From contig NZ_KB891209.1 in NCBI RefSeq assembly GCF_000373365.1, forward strand, positions 39,725 through 103,724: a stretch of DNA of 64,000 nucleotides, in the 5' to 3' direction. Each line of letters opens with the position of its first letter. The stretch's first letter is position 1. This document shows, in pieces, positions 53,780 to 63,466 of this stretch. This DNA is from Parafrankia discariae (GTDB lineage Bacteria; Actinomycetota; Actinomycetes; Frankiales; Frankiaceae). The notes under the pieces are model-generated. The model was not told where the DNA came from and searched no databases. It saw only the letters and a program-made list of their open reading frames with translations. The position numbers and the translations under genes are program-made.

Positions 53780-54690
53780 CCGGAGCACAGGACGACCTGT
53801 TCGCCCCGGGCGCCCCGACCCGGGTGATGGGCGTCGTCAACGTCACCCCGGACTCGTTCTCCGACGGCGGGGCCTACCCGGATCCGCACGACGCCGTCCG
53901 GGCCGCGCAGCTCATGATCGAGCAGGGTGCGGACGTCATCGACGTCGGCGGCGAGTCGACCCGTCCCGGAGCGCCGCGCGTGGTCGCCAGCGAGGAACTG
54001 CGCCGGGTGCTGCCGGTGGTGGCCCAGCTCGCCTCCGCCCGCGTCCCGGTGAGCGTGGACACGAGCCGCGCCTCGGTCGCCTCCGCGGCCGTGGACGCCG
54101 GCGCCCTGCTGGTCAACGACGTCTCCTGCGGCCGGAACGCGGAGCTGCTGCGCGTCGTCGCCGACCGCGGCGTCCACTACGTGCTGATGCACTCCCGCGG
54201 GTCCAGCACGGACATGGCCGCCCACGCGGTCTACAACGATGTGGTGACCGATGTGGTGGGTGAGCTCGCCGCCCGGCTGGACGTCGTCCTGGCCGCCGGC
54301 GTGGCGGAGGACAAGGTGATCATCGATCCGGGTATCGGGTTCGCGAAGACGCCGGCGCACAACTGGGCGCTGCTGGCGAACCTCGGCGCCGTCGCGTCCC
54401 TCGGCCGGCCGCTGCTCGTCGGCACCTCGCGCAAGTCGTTCCTCGGCGCGGTGGTGAGCGGTCCGGGCGAGCCGCCCCGTCCGCCGGACGAGCGGGACGA
54501 CGCCACCCAGGCCACGACCGCCCTGCTGGCGGACGCCGGGGTCTGGGCGGTGCGGGTGCACGCGGTCGGCCCCGCCGTGGACGCCGTCCGTGTGGTGCGG
54601 GCCTGGCGGCAGGCGGCCCGCGCCTACGGGGCCGGCCAGCCGCCCGCGGCCGTGGCCGGCGGTGCCCCCACGGCCGGATCATCCCGATGA
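53776..54690 (+). CDS. folP: Dihydropteroate synthase FolP
   Basis: 304 residues. DHPS motifs: VMGVVNVTPDSFSDGG, DVIDVGGESTRPGA, and PLLVGTSRKSFLG near 215, with FGKTP-like GIGFAKTP. It condenses dihydropterin pyrophosphate with p-aminobenzoate; sulfonamides target it. ATG 53776 overlaps the GNAT stop, and its own stop overlaps folB-folK, so translation is coupled. pabA, which helps make PABA, is far off at 9048. Confidence 0.95.
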   Translation: MTGAQDDLFAPGAPTRVMGVVNVTPDSFSDGGAYPDPHDAVRAAQLMIEQGADVIDVGGESTRPGAPRVVASEELRRVLPVVAQLASARVPVSVDTSRASVASAAVDAGALLVNDVSCGRNAELLRVVADRGVHYVLMHSRGSSTDMAAHAVYNDVVTDVVGELAARLDVVLAAGVAEDKVIIDPGIGFAKTPAHNWALLANLGAVASLGRPLLVGTSRKSFLGAVVSGPGEPPRPPDERDDATQATTALLADAGVWAVRVHAVGPAVDAVRVVRAWRQAARAYGAGQPPAAVAGGAPTAGSSR

Positions 54691-55739
54691 CCGGCCCGGC
54701 GAGCCGCCCGGCGGATGGCCGGACAAGCGGTGTCCCGACCGGCGGCGCGGTGCCCTGGCCGGGAGGCGCCGCCGCGCCCGCGGCGGACGCCGGGCGGCTC
54801 GACCGGATCACCCTGACCGGTCTGCGCGTGCACGGCCGGCACGGGGTGCTGCCCGCGGAACGGGAGCTCGGGCAGTTCTTCGTCGTCGACGCCACGCTCT
54901 GGCTGGACACCGGCCCGGCGGCGGCCACCGACGACCTCACCCGCACCGTGCACTACGGCGAGCTGGCGCAGGCGCTCGCCGACATCGTCGCCGGCGAGCC
55001 CGTCGACCTGATCGAGACCCTGGCGCACCGGCTGGTCCGGGCCTGCCTGGCGGCCGACCCGCGGGTGGCCGCCGCCGAGGTGACGGTGCACAAGCCCGCC
55101 GCCCCGATCACCGTCGCGTTCACCGACGTCGCCGTGACCGTGGCCCGCTCCCGGGACGCCGCCGCGGACGCCGGGCCGTCGTCCGCCCCGGGCACCGAGG
55201 GTGCCGTGGACGCCGTCAGCGCGGCGGCGGGTGCCGTGGGCGTTGGTCACGCGGTGGTCGCCATCGGGTCCAACATCGGCGACCGGCTCGCCCACCTGCG
55301 GGGCGCCGTGCGCGACCTGGACGCCGCGCTGGGTGTGCTCGCCGTCTCCGCCGTGTACGAGACCGAACCCGTCGGCGGTCCCGAGCAGGACGACTACCTC
55401 AACGCGGTCGTCCTGGTCCGCGCCGCGCCGCCGCGCGACCTGCTCGCCGCGGCCCGGGCCGCCGAGCGGACCGCCGCGCGCGAGCGCACCGTCCGGTGGG
55501 GCCCCCGCACGCTGGACGTCGACATCGTCGCCTGCGGCGGCACCCGCAGCGACGATCCCGAGATCCTGCTCCCGCACCCGCGGGCGCACGAGCGCCTGTT
55601 CGTCTGCGTCCCCTGGCTGGACGTCGAACCGGATGCCACGCTGCCCGGCCACGGCCGGGTGGCGGACCTGGTCGCGAGCCTCTCGGCGGCGCCGGGGGCC
55701 GCCGCGCTGCGGCGTACCCCGCACGGGCTGGGTCGGTGA
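54687..55739 (+). CDS. folB-folK: Bifunctional dihydroneopterin aldolase / HPPK (FolB-FolK fusion)
   Basis: 350 residues. FolB fills about residues 39-155 (ITLTGLRVHGRHGVLPAERELG, the active-site Glu-containing stretch near the N-terminus). FolK fills about 188-340 (VVAIGSNIGDRLAHLRGAV, YETEPVGGPEQDDYLNAVV, RWGPRTLDVDIVAC). A Gly/Ala/Pro linker joins them. In mycobacteria folB and folK are separate genes; the fusion keeps both steps together. The stop overlaps DUF3180 (GTGA). Confidence 0.94.
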   Translation: MTGPASRPADGRTSGVPTGGAVPWPGGAAAPAADAGRLDRITLTGLRVHGRHGVLPAERELGQFFVVDATLWLDTGPAAATDDLTRTVHYGELAQALADIVAGEPVDLIETLAHRLVRACLAADPRVAAAEVTVHKPAAPITVAFTDVAVTVARSRDAAADAGPSSAPGTEGAVDAVSAAAGAVGVGHAVVAIGSNIGDRLAHLRGAVRDLDAALGVLAVSAVYETEPVGGPEQDDYLNAVVLVRAAPPRDLLAAARAAERTAARERTVRWGPRTLDVDIVACGGTRSDDPEILLPHPRAHERLFVCVPWLDVEPDATLPGHGRVADLVASLSAAPGAAALRRTPHGLGR

Positions 55740-56173
55740 GACCGACCCACATCCGTGATCTCCTCGCGATCGCGGTGGCGGTCGGGGCGGTCGTCTACGC
55801 GCTGTTGTGGTGGAGCTACCAGTCGTTGCCGCAGCTGCCGGCGACGGCTTCCGTCTCGGTGCTGCTGGTCGGGCTGATCGAGCTGCAGACCGCGTCGCTG
55901 ACCCGCCGTCGCCTCGCCGGCCGGCCGGGTACCCGCCCGATCCTGCCGCTGACGGTCGCCCGCCTCGCCGCGCTCGCCAAGGCGACGTCGGTGGTCGCCG
56001 CGGTGCTGTCCGGCGGGTGGACCGCCCTGCTCGCCTACACCGCCCCGCGGACCGACGAGTTCGGCACGGCCGGCGGGGACGCGCTGGCCGCCGGCCTCGG
56101 CCTGGGCGCGACGGCGGTCCTGCTGGCCGGCGGGCTCGTCCTCGAGCGCGTCTGCCGGATCCGCGACCGCTGA
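55736..56173 (+). CDS. DUF3180 family membrane protein
   Basis: 145 residues from GTG 55736, overlapping the folK stop. About four hydrophobic segments: LLAIAVAVGAVVYALLWW, ASVSVLLVGLIELQ, ATSVVAAVLSGGWTALLAY and LGATAVLLAGGLVLERVC. It follows folK in many actinobacteria. Function unknown. The upstream part of the open frame is inside folB-folK. Confidence 0.88.
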   Translation: MRPTHIRDLLAIAVAVGAVVYALLWWSYQSLPQLPATASVSVLLVGLIELQTASLTRRRLAGRPGTRPILPLTVARLAALAKATSVVAAVLSGGWTALLAYTAPRTDEFGTAGGDALAAGLGLGATAVLLAGGLVLERVCRIRDR

Positions 56174-56459
56174 CCGGGCGCGGCGGCGGTTCGCTGTTGA
56201 CCGGACCCTTTTCCCGTTGCTTGATCGGTCGGGCTACTCTGGGATGTGGTTGCTCGGATCTACCTCGAACAACGGTGTGCGTAACTCGACGCGCCCAGGG
56301 TGGCGGCGCAGCCCCTCCTGAGTGTCCTGGCGGTGGATGTCGCCGTCATCGTCGGTCCCGTCGTCGTGACCGCGTTGTCGGTCTCGGGTGGCGGGCGCGG
56401 CCCGGCCGAGGTTGAGCGGATCGACCAGGTCGGGGGGCGTCTGACGGGAAGGTGCGGGC

Positions 56460-57509
56460 GTGGTCGCTCAAGGCCGGGGTTCTCCCGCCGAACCCGGTGA
56501 AGGCCGGGCCGGTGCAGGTGGCGGCGCCGACCCCGCCCCCTTCGACGATGATCCCCGGCCTGGGGTGGGCCGCTCCGGTGGGGCCGTCGGTGGTCCCCGG
56601 CAGCCGGTCGGGGTGGGTCGCCCACGGCAGGCCGGCTCCCGCCTGGTGACCTTCGGGAACCTGCGCACCGGCGGCCCGCGTTCCGACCCGGGTCCGCCAC
56701 CCCCGCCCGTCCCGCCGGGCCGGGCCGCTCCGCCGCGTCAGGCGGTCCCGCCGGGCCGGGCCGCTCCGCCGCGTCAGACCGCCCAGGGTCCGCCCCGCCT
56801 CCCCGCCGGGTTCGACCCCGCGGACATGGTGACCGCGCCGGCCACGGACGGCCCGGTCCGGCTGTCTCCCGCCGCCCCGCGCCCCGCCCGGCCGCAGCCT
56901 CCCGGGCCGCGGCGGGACCGGACGCCACCCCCCTACCCGCCCGGAGGGGACGACGACGAGCTCACGACGCGGCCTTCGGCAGGCCGGCCACCGGGCCCCG
57001 CGAGGCCGTCCGGGCCGGTGCCCGTGAGGCCGTCCGGGCCGGTGCCCGGGCGGCCGGTCTGGGCGGGGCCCCCGAGAACGGCTGGCCCGGTGCCCGCGAG
57101 GCCGCCCGGCCCGGGGCCCGCGAGAGCCGCCGCGCTGGCGCCGCCGAGGGTGGCCGGGCTGGAGGCCGTGAGCACCACGGGCTACCAGGAACGGGTCGCC
57201 GACCAGCCCCGCGAGGAGTACCCGGGGTACGCCGCCGAGGGCTACCGCAGGCCGGGTGAGCTGCACGAGCCGCCCCGCAGGTTCGGCCATGATCCCGACG
57301 AGGCGCCCGCGCCCGCCCCGCGGCGTCGCCGGAACCCCGTGCTGACACTGGTCAAGATCGTCCTGGTCGGCGCGGTGATCGTTGTCGGCGTCTCGGTGGG
57401 CCGGGTGCTGGCGCTGCCCGGTGATCAGGGCAGCCTGTCCCGGATGGCGGACTGGGCCCGTGACAACCACCTCTCGGTCGTCGTGGACCAGGTCGACCGC
57501 CTGCGGTGA
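56460..57509 (+). CDS. Proline-rich protein with C-terminal membrane helix
   Basis: 349 residues from GTG 56460 with GGGAAGG near 56446-56452. About 270 residues of disordered Pro/Arg/Gly sequence (PPPPPVPPGRAAPPRQ repeats) precede one membrane helix (LTLVKIVLVGAVIVVGVSVGRVL) and a short outer end. This matches the place and architecture of Rv3604c-like proteins that follow DUF3180. The role is unknown. The stop overlaps the next gene. Confidence 0.75.
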   Translation: MVAQGRGSPAEPGEGRAGAGGGADPAPFDDDPRPGVGRSGGAVGGPRQPVGVGRPRQAGSRLVTFGNLRTGGPRSDPGPPPPPVPPGRAAPPRQAVPPGRAAPPRQTAQGPPRLPAGFDPADMVTAPATDGPVRLSPAAPRPARPQPPGPRRDRTPPPYPPGGDDDELTTRPSAGRPPGPARPSGPVPVRPSGPVPGRPVWAGPPRTAGPVPARPPGPGPARAAALAPPRVAGLEAVSTTGYQERVADQPREEYPGYAAEGYRRPGELHEPPRRFGHDPDEAPAPAPRRRRNPVLTLVKIVLVGAVIVVGVSVGRVLALPGDQGSLSRMADWARDNHLSVVVDQVDRLR

Positions 57510-60349
57510 CCGATCCGCGAACGGTTCCCCTCGACCCCGTTGGCGGGGCGGCTGAGCTGCGGGAACCCGGCGCCGCGCCCGGCTCTGGGCCGGCGGCCTC
57601 CGAGCGGGTCCGCGCGTACACCCCGTCCGGAGGGGCGGCTACCGTCATCAGGATGTCCCCGTCGACAGGCCGGGTCCCGGGCCCGCCCGGAACGCTCGCC
57701 CACTGGCTGCGCGCGTTGCCGGACGACACCCTGGTCCGGCTGTTCAGACTCCGGCCCGATCTCGCCACCCCACCCCCGCCGGACTTCGACATCCTCGCGG
57801 CGCGCCTGGAGATCCGCGGCAGCGTCAGCCGGGCGCTGGAGCGGCTGGACACCTTCACCCTGGAGATCGTCCAGGCGTTGACGCTGCTGCCGAACCCGGT
57901 CTCCGTGGCCGAGCTGACCGCCTTCTGCGGCGGGCTCGACCTGGGCGCCGCGCTTGAGAGCCTGCGGGAGCGGCTGGTCGTCTGGGGCCCGGACGAGGCG
58001 TTGTGCCTGGTCGGTGTCGCCTTCGATCTGCTCGGTGAGCGTCCGCTCGGGCTGGGGCGGCCGGTGCGGGACTGCCTGGCCGGCTACCGGCAGGCGCAGC
58101 TCGCCCGGGTGGCGGCGGCCGTCGGGCTGCCCGACGCGGTGTCCGACGGTCTGTCCGCCAGCTCGGGCGGCCTCGGTGACTCGGACGACTCCGACCTGTC
58201 CCTCGACCCGGCCCTCGACTCGGCCCGCGACCCGGCCCTCGACCATGACCTAGACTCCGATCTCGATCTCGATCTCGGCGCCGGCCGGCACCTCGGTGCC
58301 GGCAGCCATCCCGTCCGGCGCGAGAACATGATCGAGATGGTGTCGGCCGCCTTCGCGGACCCCCGCCGGATCACCGCCCTGCTCGACGGGTGCTCGGCGC
58401 GGGCGCGGCGGCTGGCCGAACGGCTCGCGGCCGGCCCGGCGCTGGGTGCGACCAGCGACGCCGACCGTCTGCTGAGTGTGTCCTCCGCCCGCAGCCCCGT
58501 GGAGGAGCTGCTGGCCCGCGGGCTGCTCATCGGCATCGAGCCGGGCACCGTCGAGCTGCCCAGGGAGGTCGGCCTGGTGCTGCGCGGCGCCGACCGGGCC
58601 GGGCCGCTGCATCCCGAGCCGCCCGAGGTCACCGGCCGCGAGGTGGCGGCGGACGCCGTCGACCCGGCCGCCGCGCTGGCCGCCGACGCGCTGGTCCGCG
58701 CCGTCACCACGCTGCTCACGGCCTGGGGGAGCACCCCGGTCACCCCGCTGCGCACCGGCGGGCTCAGCGTGCGCGACCTCAAGAACAGCGCCCGGCTGAT
58801 GGACGTCCCCGAGACCGAGGCGGCCGTCGTCATCGACGCGGCGGCCGCGGCCGGGCTGGTCGACCTGACGCCCGGCACCGACGTCCAGTTCGTGCCGACC
58901 AACGCCTACGACCGCTGGTGCACCGAGACGGTGGCCATGCGCTGGGCCGTCCTCGCCGAGGGATGGCTGCGCTCGCCGTCCGCGGCCTGGCTGGTCGGCG
59001 GGCGCGACGAACGTGGCCGGCAGATCGCCGCGCTGTCGCTGGACGCCCGCCGCCCCGGCGCCCCGGACCTGCGCGGCGAGGTGCTGCGCGCCGTCGCCAC
59101 CGCGCCGGAGGGCGTCGCGCCGACCCCCGAGTCGGTCCGGGCCCGGCTGGCCTGGCGCTCCCCGCGCCGGACGGGCCCGCTGCTGGACGGGATGATCGGC
59201 GGCACGCTCACCGAGGCCGAGGTGGTCGGGTTCACCGGCCGTGGCGCGCCCACCACCCTCGGGCGGCTCGTCGCACGCCGCCTCGCCGCCGCCGAGGCCG
59301 ACGACCCGGGGCGCGGCTCCGGGCGGTCCCCGGCGGCCGACGAGGGGCTGTGTCACCTGCTCGCCGACGCGATGGCCCCGCTGCTGCCCGAACCCGTCGA
59401 GGAACTGCTCATCCAGACCGACCTGACGGCCGTCGCCCCCGGCCCGCTGGTGCCGCGGGTCGCCGCCGAACTGTCCCGGATGGCGGACGTCGAGTCCGCG
59501 GGCGCGGCCACCGTGTACCGCTTCACCGAGAACTCGCTGCGGCGCGCGATGGACGCCGGCAGCTCCGCCGACGACCTGCACGACCTGCTGGGCCGCCTCG
59601 CCCGTGGCGGCGTCCCGCAGTCGCTGACCTACCTGATCGACGACACGGCCCGCCGGCACGGGCGGCTGCGGTCCGGCCCGGCCGCCTCCTACCTGCGCTG
59701 CGACGACACCGCGCTGCTCACCGAGGTCGTCGCGTCCCGGCGCACCCAGGCCCTCGCGATGCGCCGGGTGGCCCCGACAATCGTCATCTCCTCCCTTCCG
59801 GTGTCCGAGCTGCTGGAGGGGCTGCGCGCGGCTGGTTTCGCCCCGGTCGCGGAGGCCCCGGACGGCCGCATCGTGCTGGCCCGCCCGGAGGTGCACCGCA
59901 CGCCCGCCCGCACCCACCCACCCGCCGCGGAGTCCGTCGCCACCCGGGCGAACCAGCTGCGTGACGTCGTCCGCCTGGTGCGCCGGGGTGACGACAGCAC
60001 CCGCGCCGCGCGGGCGGCACAGGACGCCGCCGGGGCGCGGCTCGGGCTCGTGCGCTCCGCCCCGGTGATCCTGGTGATGCTGCAGGGCGCCGTCCGCGAC
60101 GGCCGGCGCGTCCTGCTCGGCTACGTCAACCAGCAGGGGACGCCCAGCGACCGGGTCGTGCGCCCGACGCTGCTGGAGGGCGGCTGGCTCACCGCGTGGG
60201 ACGAGCTCAGCGAGGCGCCCCGCCGCTTCGCCCTGCACCGGGTGACCGGGGTGGCCGACATCGACGACCCGTTCGGCGGCCCGCCGGTCCCCGACTCCGG
60301 TGACTGGGTCGTCCCGCCGGCGGCCGACGACCTGCCCGGCCCGCGCTGA
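57506..60349 (+). CDS. Large helicase-associated domain protein (XPB partner candidate)
   Basis: 947 residues. Conserved regions: HWLRALPDDTLVRLFRLRPDL near residue 65, winged-helix-like repeats through the middle, and a C-terminal helicase-associated/XPB-like domain (RVAPTIVISSLPVSELLEGLRAAGFAPVAEAPDG; RDGRRVLLGYVNQQGTPS). An acidic insert with Asp-Leu dipeptides (DLDSDLDLDLG) lies near residue 250. GTG 57506 overlaps the upstream stop; Met50 (57653) matches family starts better and cannot be excluded. The XPB gene follows after 130 bp, as is typical in actinobacteria. Confidence 0.85.
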   Translation: MTDPRTVPLDPVGGAAELREPGAAPGSGPAASERVRAYTPSGGAATVIRMSPSTGRVPGPPGTLAHWLRALPDDTLVRLFRLRPDLATPPPPDFDILAARLEIRGSVSRALERLDTFTLEIVQALTLLPNPVSVAELTAFCGGLDLGAALESLRERLVVWGPDEALCLVGVAFDLLGERPLGLGRPVRDCLAGYRQAQLARVAAAVGLPDAVSDGLSASSGGLGDSDDSDLSLDPALDSARDPALDHDLDSDLDLDLGAGRHLGAGSHPVRRENMIEMVSAAFADPRRITALLDGCSARARRLAERLAAGPALGATSDADRLLSVSSARSPVEELLARGLLIGIEPGTVELPREVGLVLRGADRAGPLHPEPPEVTGREVAADAVDPAAALAADALVRAVTTLLTAWGSTPVTPLRTGGLSVRDLKNSARLMDVPETEAAVVIDAAAAAGLVDLTPGTDVQFVPTNAYDRWCTETVAMRWAVLAEGWLRSPSAAWLVGGRDERGRQIAALSLDARRPGAPDLRGEVLRAVATAPEGVAPTPESVRARLAWRSPRRTGPLLDGMIGGTLTEAEVVGFTGRGAPTTLGRLVARRLAAAEADDPGRGSGRSPAADEGLCHLLADAMAPLLPEPVEELLIQTDLTAVAPGPLVPRVAAELSRMADVESAGAATVYRFTENSLRRAMDAGSSADDLHDLLGRLARGGVPQSLTYLIDDTARRHGRLRSGPAASYLRCDDTALLTEVVASRRTQALAMRRVAPTIVISSLPVSELLEGLRAAGFAPVAEAPDGRIVLARPEVHRTPARTHPPAAESVATRANQLRDVVRLVRRGDDSTRAARAAQDAAGARLGLVRSAPVILVMLQGAVRDGRRVLLGYVNQQGTPSDRVVRPTLLEGGWLTAWDELSEAPRRFALHRVTGVADIDDPFGGPPVPDSGDWVVPPAADDLPGPR

Positions 60350-60479
60350 CCGGTCGGGTCGTACCCGTACGCTGGTGGCGGGCCCGTGGCGACCGCGCGG
60401 CGGGTCGGCGGGGGTACCTGCCACCGCCGGTCGCAACGACGGGCGCGGTGGCGCGGAGCACGCGGAAGGCGGTGGCGGC

Positions 60480-62117
60480 TTGCCGGATGGTCCCCTGATC
60501 GTCCAGTCGGACAAGACCCTCCTGCTGGAGGTCGATCACCCGCTCGCCCCGGAGGCACGGGCGTCCATCGCGCCGTTCGCCGAGCTGGAGCGTTCGCCCG
60601 AGCACGTGCACACCTACCGGGTGACGCCGCTCGCGCTGTGGAACGCCCGCGCGGCCGGGCACGACGCCGAGCAGGTCGTCGACGCCCTCGTCCGCTACTC
60701 GCGCTACGCCGTCCCGAACGCGCTGCTCGTCGACGTCGCCGACACGATGGACCGGTACGGGCGTCTGCGGCTGGAGAACGACCCCGTGCACGGCCTGGTG
60801 ATGCGCGCGCTGGACCGGGTCGTCCTCACCGAGGTGACCAGGTCCAAGCGGGTCGCCCCGATGCTCGGCGCCCGGGTCGACGACGACACCGTGGTCGTGC
60901 ACCCGTCCGAGCGCGGGCGGCTCAAGCAGGCGCTGCTCAAGGTCGGCTGGCCGGCGGAGGATCTCGCCGGCTACGTCGACGGTGAGAAACACGAGATCGT
61001 GCTGCGCGAGGAGGGGTGGTCCCTGCGGGACTACCAGAAGGGCGCGGTGGCCGGCTTCTGGGAGGGCGGCTCCGGTGTCGTGGTCCTGCCCAGCGGCGCG
61101 GGCAAGACGGTCGTCGGTGCCGCGGCGATGGCCCGCGCCGGCGCGACCACGCTGATCCTGGTCACCAACACCGTCGCCGGCCGGCAGTGGCGCACCGAGC
61201 TGCTGCGGCGCACCACGCTGACCGAGGACGAGATCGGCGAGTACTCCGGTGAGCGCAAGGAGATCCGCCCGGTCACCATCGCCACCTACCAGGTGATGAC
61301 GGCCCGCCGCAAGGGCGAGTACCTGCACCTGGAGCTGTTCGGCGCGCGGGACTGGGGCCTGATCGTCTACGACGAGGTCCATCTGCTGCCTGCCCCGGTG
61401 TTCCGGATGACCGCGGACATCCAGTCCCGCCGCCGGCTCGGGCTGACCGCCACGCTCATCCGCGAGGACGGCCGGGAGGGCGACGTGTTCTCCCTGATCG
61501 GGCCGAAGCGCTACGACGCCCCGTGGCGCGAGATCGAGGCCCAGGGCTGGATCGCGCCGGCGGAGTGCACGGAGGTCCGGGTCACGCTCACCGACGACGA
61601 GCGGATGACCTACGCCGTCGCCGAGCCGGAGGAGCGGTACAAGGTCTGCTCCACCGCGCACAGCAAGAGCCTGGTCGTGCGCCGGCTCGTCGAGCGCCAC
61701 TCCGACGACCGGGTGCTGGTCATCGGCGCCTACCTCGACCAGCTCGACGACCTCGGGCGGCTGCTCGACGCCCCGGTCATCCAGGGGTCCACGCGCAACA
61801 AGGAACGCGAGCGGCTCTTCGAGGCCTTCCGCACCGGCGAGATCACGACGCTGGTGGTCTCGAAGGTCGCCAACGTCTCCATCGACCTGCCGGAGGCCGG
61901 GGTGGCCATCCAGGTCAGCGGCACCTTCGGGTCCCGCCAGGAGGAGGCCCAGCGCCTCGGCCGGGTGTTGCGGCCCAAGGCGGACGGCCGCTCCGCGCAC
62001 TTCTACACCGTGGTCTCCCGGGACACCCTCGACCAGGAGTACGCGGCGCACCGCCAGCGGTTCCTGGCCGAACAGGGCTACGCCTACACGATCGTCGACG
62101 CCGACGACGTGGCCTGA
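60480..62117 (+). CDS. DNA repair helicase of the XPB/SF2 family
   Basis: 545 residues from TTG 60480 (PDGPLIVQSDKTLLLEVDHP), with GGAAGG at 60464-60469. The N-terminal damage-recognition-like region precedes SF2 motifs: LPSGAGKTVVGAAAM (Walker A), YDEVHLLPAPVF (DEVH box), GLTATLIREDG (III), LVVSKVANVSIDLPEAGVAIQ and QEEAQRLGRVLRPK (VI). It unwinds DNA, probably in repair or transcription. The TTG start is supported by family alignment only. Confidence 0.94.
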   Translation: MPDGPLIVQSDKTLLLEVDHPLAPEARASIAPFAELERSPEHVHTYRVTPLALWNARAAGHDAEQVVDALVRYSRYAVPNALLVDVADTMDRYGRLRLENDPVHGLVMRALDRVVLTEVTRSKRVAPMLGARVDDDTVVVHPSERGRLKQALLKVGWPAEDLAGYVDGEKHEIVLREEGWSLRDYQKGAVAGFWEGGSGVVVLPSGAGKTVVGAAAMARAGATTLILVTNTVAGRQWRTELLRRTTLTEDEIGEYSGERKEIRPVTIATYQVMTARRKGEYLHLELFGARDWGLIVYDEVHLLPAPVFRMTADIQSRRRLGLTATLIREDGREGDVFSLIGPKRYDAPWREIEAQGWIAPAECTEVRVTLTDDERMTYAVAEPEERYKVCSTAHSKSLVVRRLVERHSDDRVLVIGAYLDQLDDLGRLLDAPVIQGSTRNKERERLFEAFRTGEITTLVVSKVANVSIDLPEAGVAIQVSGTFGSRQEEAQRLGRVLRPKADGRSAHFYTVVSRDTLDQEYAAHRQRFLAEQGYAYTIVDADDVA

Positions 62118-62137
62118 CCGGCGGCGCCCGCCCGGGC

Positions 62138-62731
62138 TCAGTCGTCGGGCGGGTCGATGAGCTCGGCCGGGGTCACCGTCACCGGGAACGGCCGCAGGAC
62201 GCTGAGCTCCTCGTCGCCGCACACGATGCCGGCCGGCACGTAGTCGCGGCCGACCAGCTCGAACGCCTCGATCGTCGCCGAGTCCGGGTCGACCAGCCAG
62301 CACACGGGAACCCCGTGCTCCCGGTAGACGTCGAGCTTCAGCGTGCGGTCGTAGCGGCGGGTGCTGGCGTCGGCGACCTCGACCACGCCGAACGGCGTCT
62401 CGCTGATCCGCCGCCGGTCGGGATCGCCGACGGCGACCACGGCCACGTCGGGCACGAGCAGGCACCGGGGTGACAGCTCGACCTGGACGCCGGTGAACAC
62501 CTGCGCGCCCGAGGTCGCCGCCTGGGTGAGCAGCGCCCGCAACCGATCGGTGACCCGGGCCCGCAGCGGAGTCGGCCAGGGGCGGGTGACGCACAGCCCG
62601 TCGAGCACCTCGACGCGCGCGTCCTCGAGGGCCGTCGCGTCGAGATCCGCGACGGACACCGGCGGGGCCGGCAGGGTGAGGGTCGGGCGGTGGGATCGCA
62701 GTGGGGTGGGAGCCTGTACCACGGTGTTCAT
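62138..62731 (-). CDS. Uma2-family (DUF820) PD-(D/E)XK-like endonuclease
   Basis: 197 residues from ATG 62731. Uma2 signatures: LLVPDVAVVAV, FGVVEVADASTRRYDRTLKLDVYREHGVPVCWLVDP, which carry the Asp and Lys of a restriction-endonuclease fold. Family members are numerous in actinobacteria and cyanobacteria, and their biological role is unclear. It converges on the XPB gene. The frame is open upstream to 62968, but that part is low-complexity. Confidence 0.9.
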   Translation of the reverse strand: MNTVVQAPTPLRSHRPTLTLPAPPVSVADLDATALEDARVEVLDGLCVTRPWPTPLRARVTDRLRALLTQAATSGAQVFTGVQVELSPRCLLVPDVAVVAVGDPDRRRISETPFGVVEVADASTRRYDRTLKLDVYREHGVPVCWLVDPDSATIEAFELVGRDYVPAGIVCGDEELSVLRPFPVTVTPAELIDPPDD

Positions 62732-63402
62732 CGTGCCCGTTGCTCCGTCCGCTGTCGAAGGTTGGGGCGTCGACCCGCCGATGACGCACGTCGGCGCGCC
62801 GGGGCGGAGCCGTCCAACTGTCGTCCGGTTGTCGTCCGCCGGTGCTCTCCGCTGATTCTCCGTGGACGGACTTGCGGCCCCGCGGCGAGGTTGGGACGTC
62901 CACGGATCGTCCGGATCGTCCGGGCCGGGTGGTTCGGGCCCCGGGCACCCGCTGGTGCCTGCCCGCACTGGCTCCTTCGGTGTGGGAGAAGTGGTCCGAT
63001 AACGGGGTCTAAGTCCAGAAAAGTCGATTTCTTACCCGTGATCTGCGTCCTGGAGAAGCGTAGACCCCTTGTTGATCTAATTACTCCCTGGTAACTTCAC
63101 GTTCAGTCGATCAGGGCCGGTTCGTCCGGCCCAGGACCGACCCGGGGCGACTCTTTGCGGTATCCCAGCTCCGGCCGCCTGGGAGCGGCTGGGGGGAGAT
63201 TCCGTGGGGGACGCCTCGCACCGCGGGAACTGACCGCGCCGGCTCCGTCCCCAATCGGCGCACCCCGCGGGCGGTCACCCGCCGTCGTGGCACCTCCCAC
63301 CCGGCGGCTGGGTGACCGACTACAACTTCCCGGTACCGGTCGATCTCCCGGTACCGGTCGATCTCCCCGGGCCGTCCCGGGGGCACCCCCGGAAACGCCG
63401 AA
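62732..63402. other. Gene-free stretch with low-GC island and an 18-bp tandem repeat
   Basis: No credible gene. At 63000-63105 the sequence is notably A/T-rich; GGGGTCTA (63004-63011) pairs perfectly with TAGACCCC (63061-63068). At 63331-63366 an 18-bp unit, starting CGGTACCGGTCGATCTCC, occurs twice in perfect tandem. No CIRCE element (TTAGCACTC dyad) is seen. Confidence 0.5.
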
Positions 63403-63432
63403 GGGCGGCCCCGGCCGCAGCCGGGACCGCCC
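63403..63432 (-). terminator. Terminator of groL
   Basis: Arms at 63403-63415 (GGGCGGCCCCGGC) and 63420-63432 (GCCGGGACCGCCC) pair at 12 of 13 positions with a 4-nt loop. It lies about 34 nt after the groL stop codon on the minus strand. Confidence 0.75.
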
Positions 63433-63466
63433 CTCTGCGCTCGTCGAAGAGCGCGGGGGAGAGGAC

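Noticed and set aside
60207..62948. 913-codon minus-strand frame across the XPB gene
   Set aside because: It is antisense to clear SF2 helicase motifs and has low-complexity translation.
62732..63402. CIRCE or HAIR heat-shock operator for groL
   Set aside because: groL is transcribed leftward, so its promoter lies beyond the right edge. No CIRCE dyad is found here.
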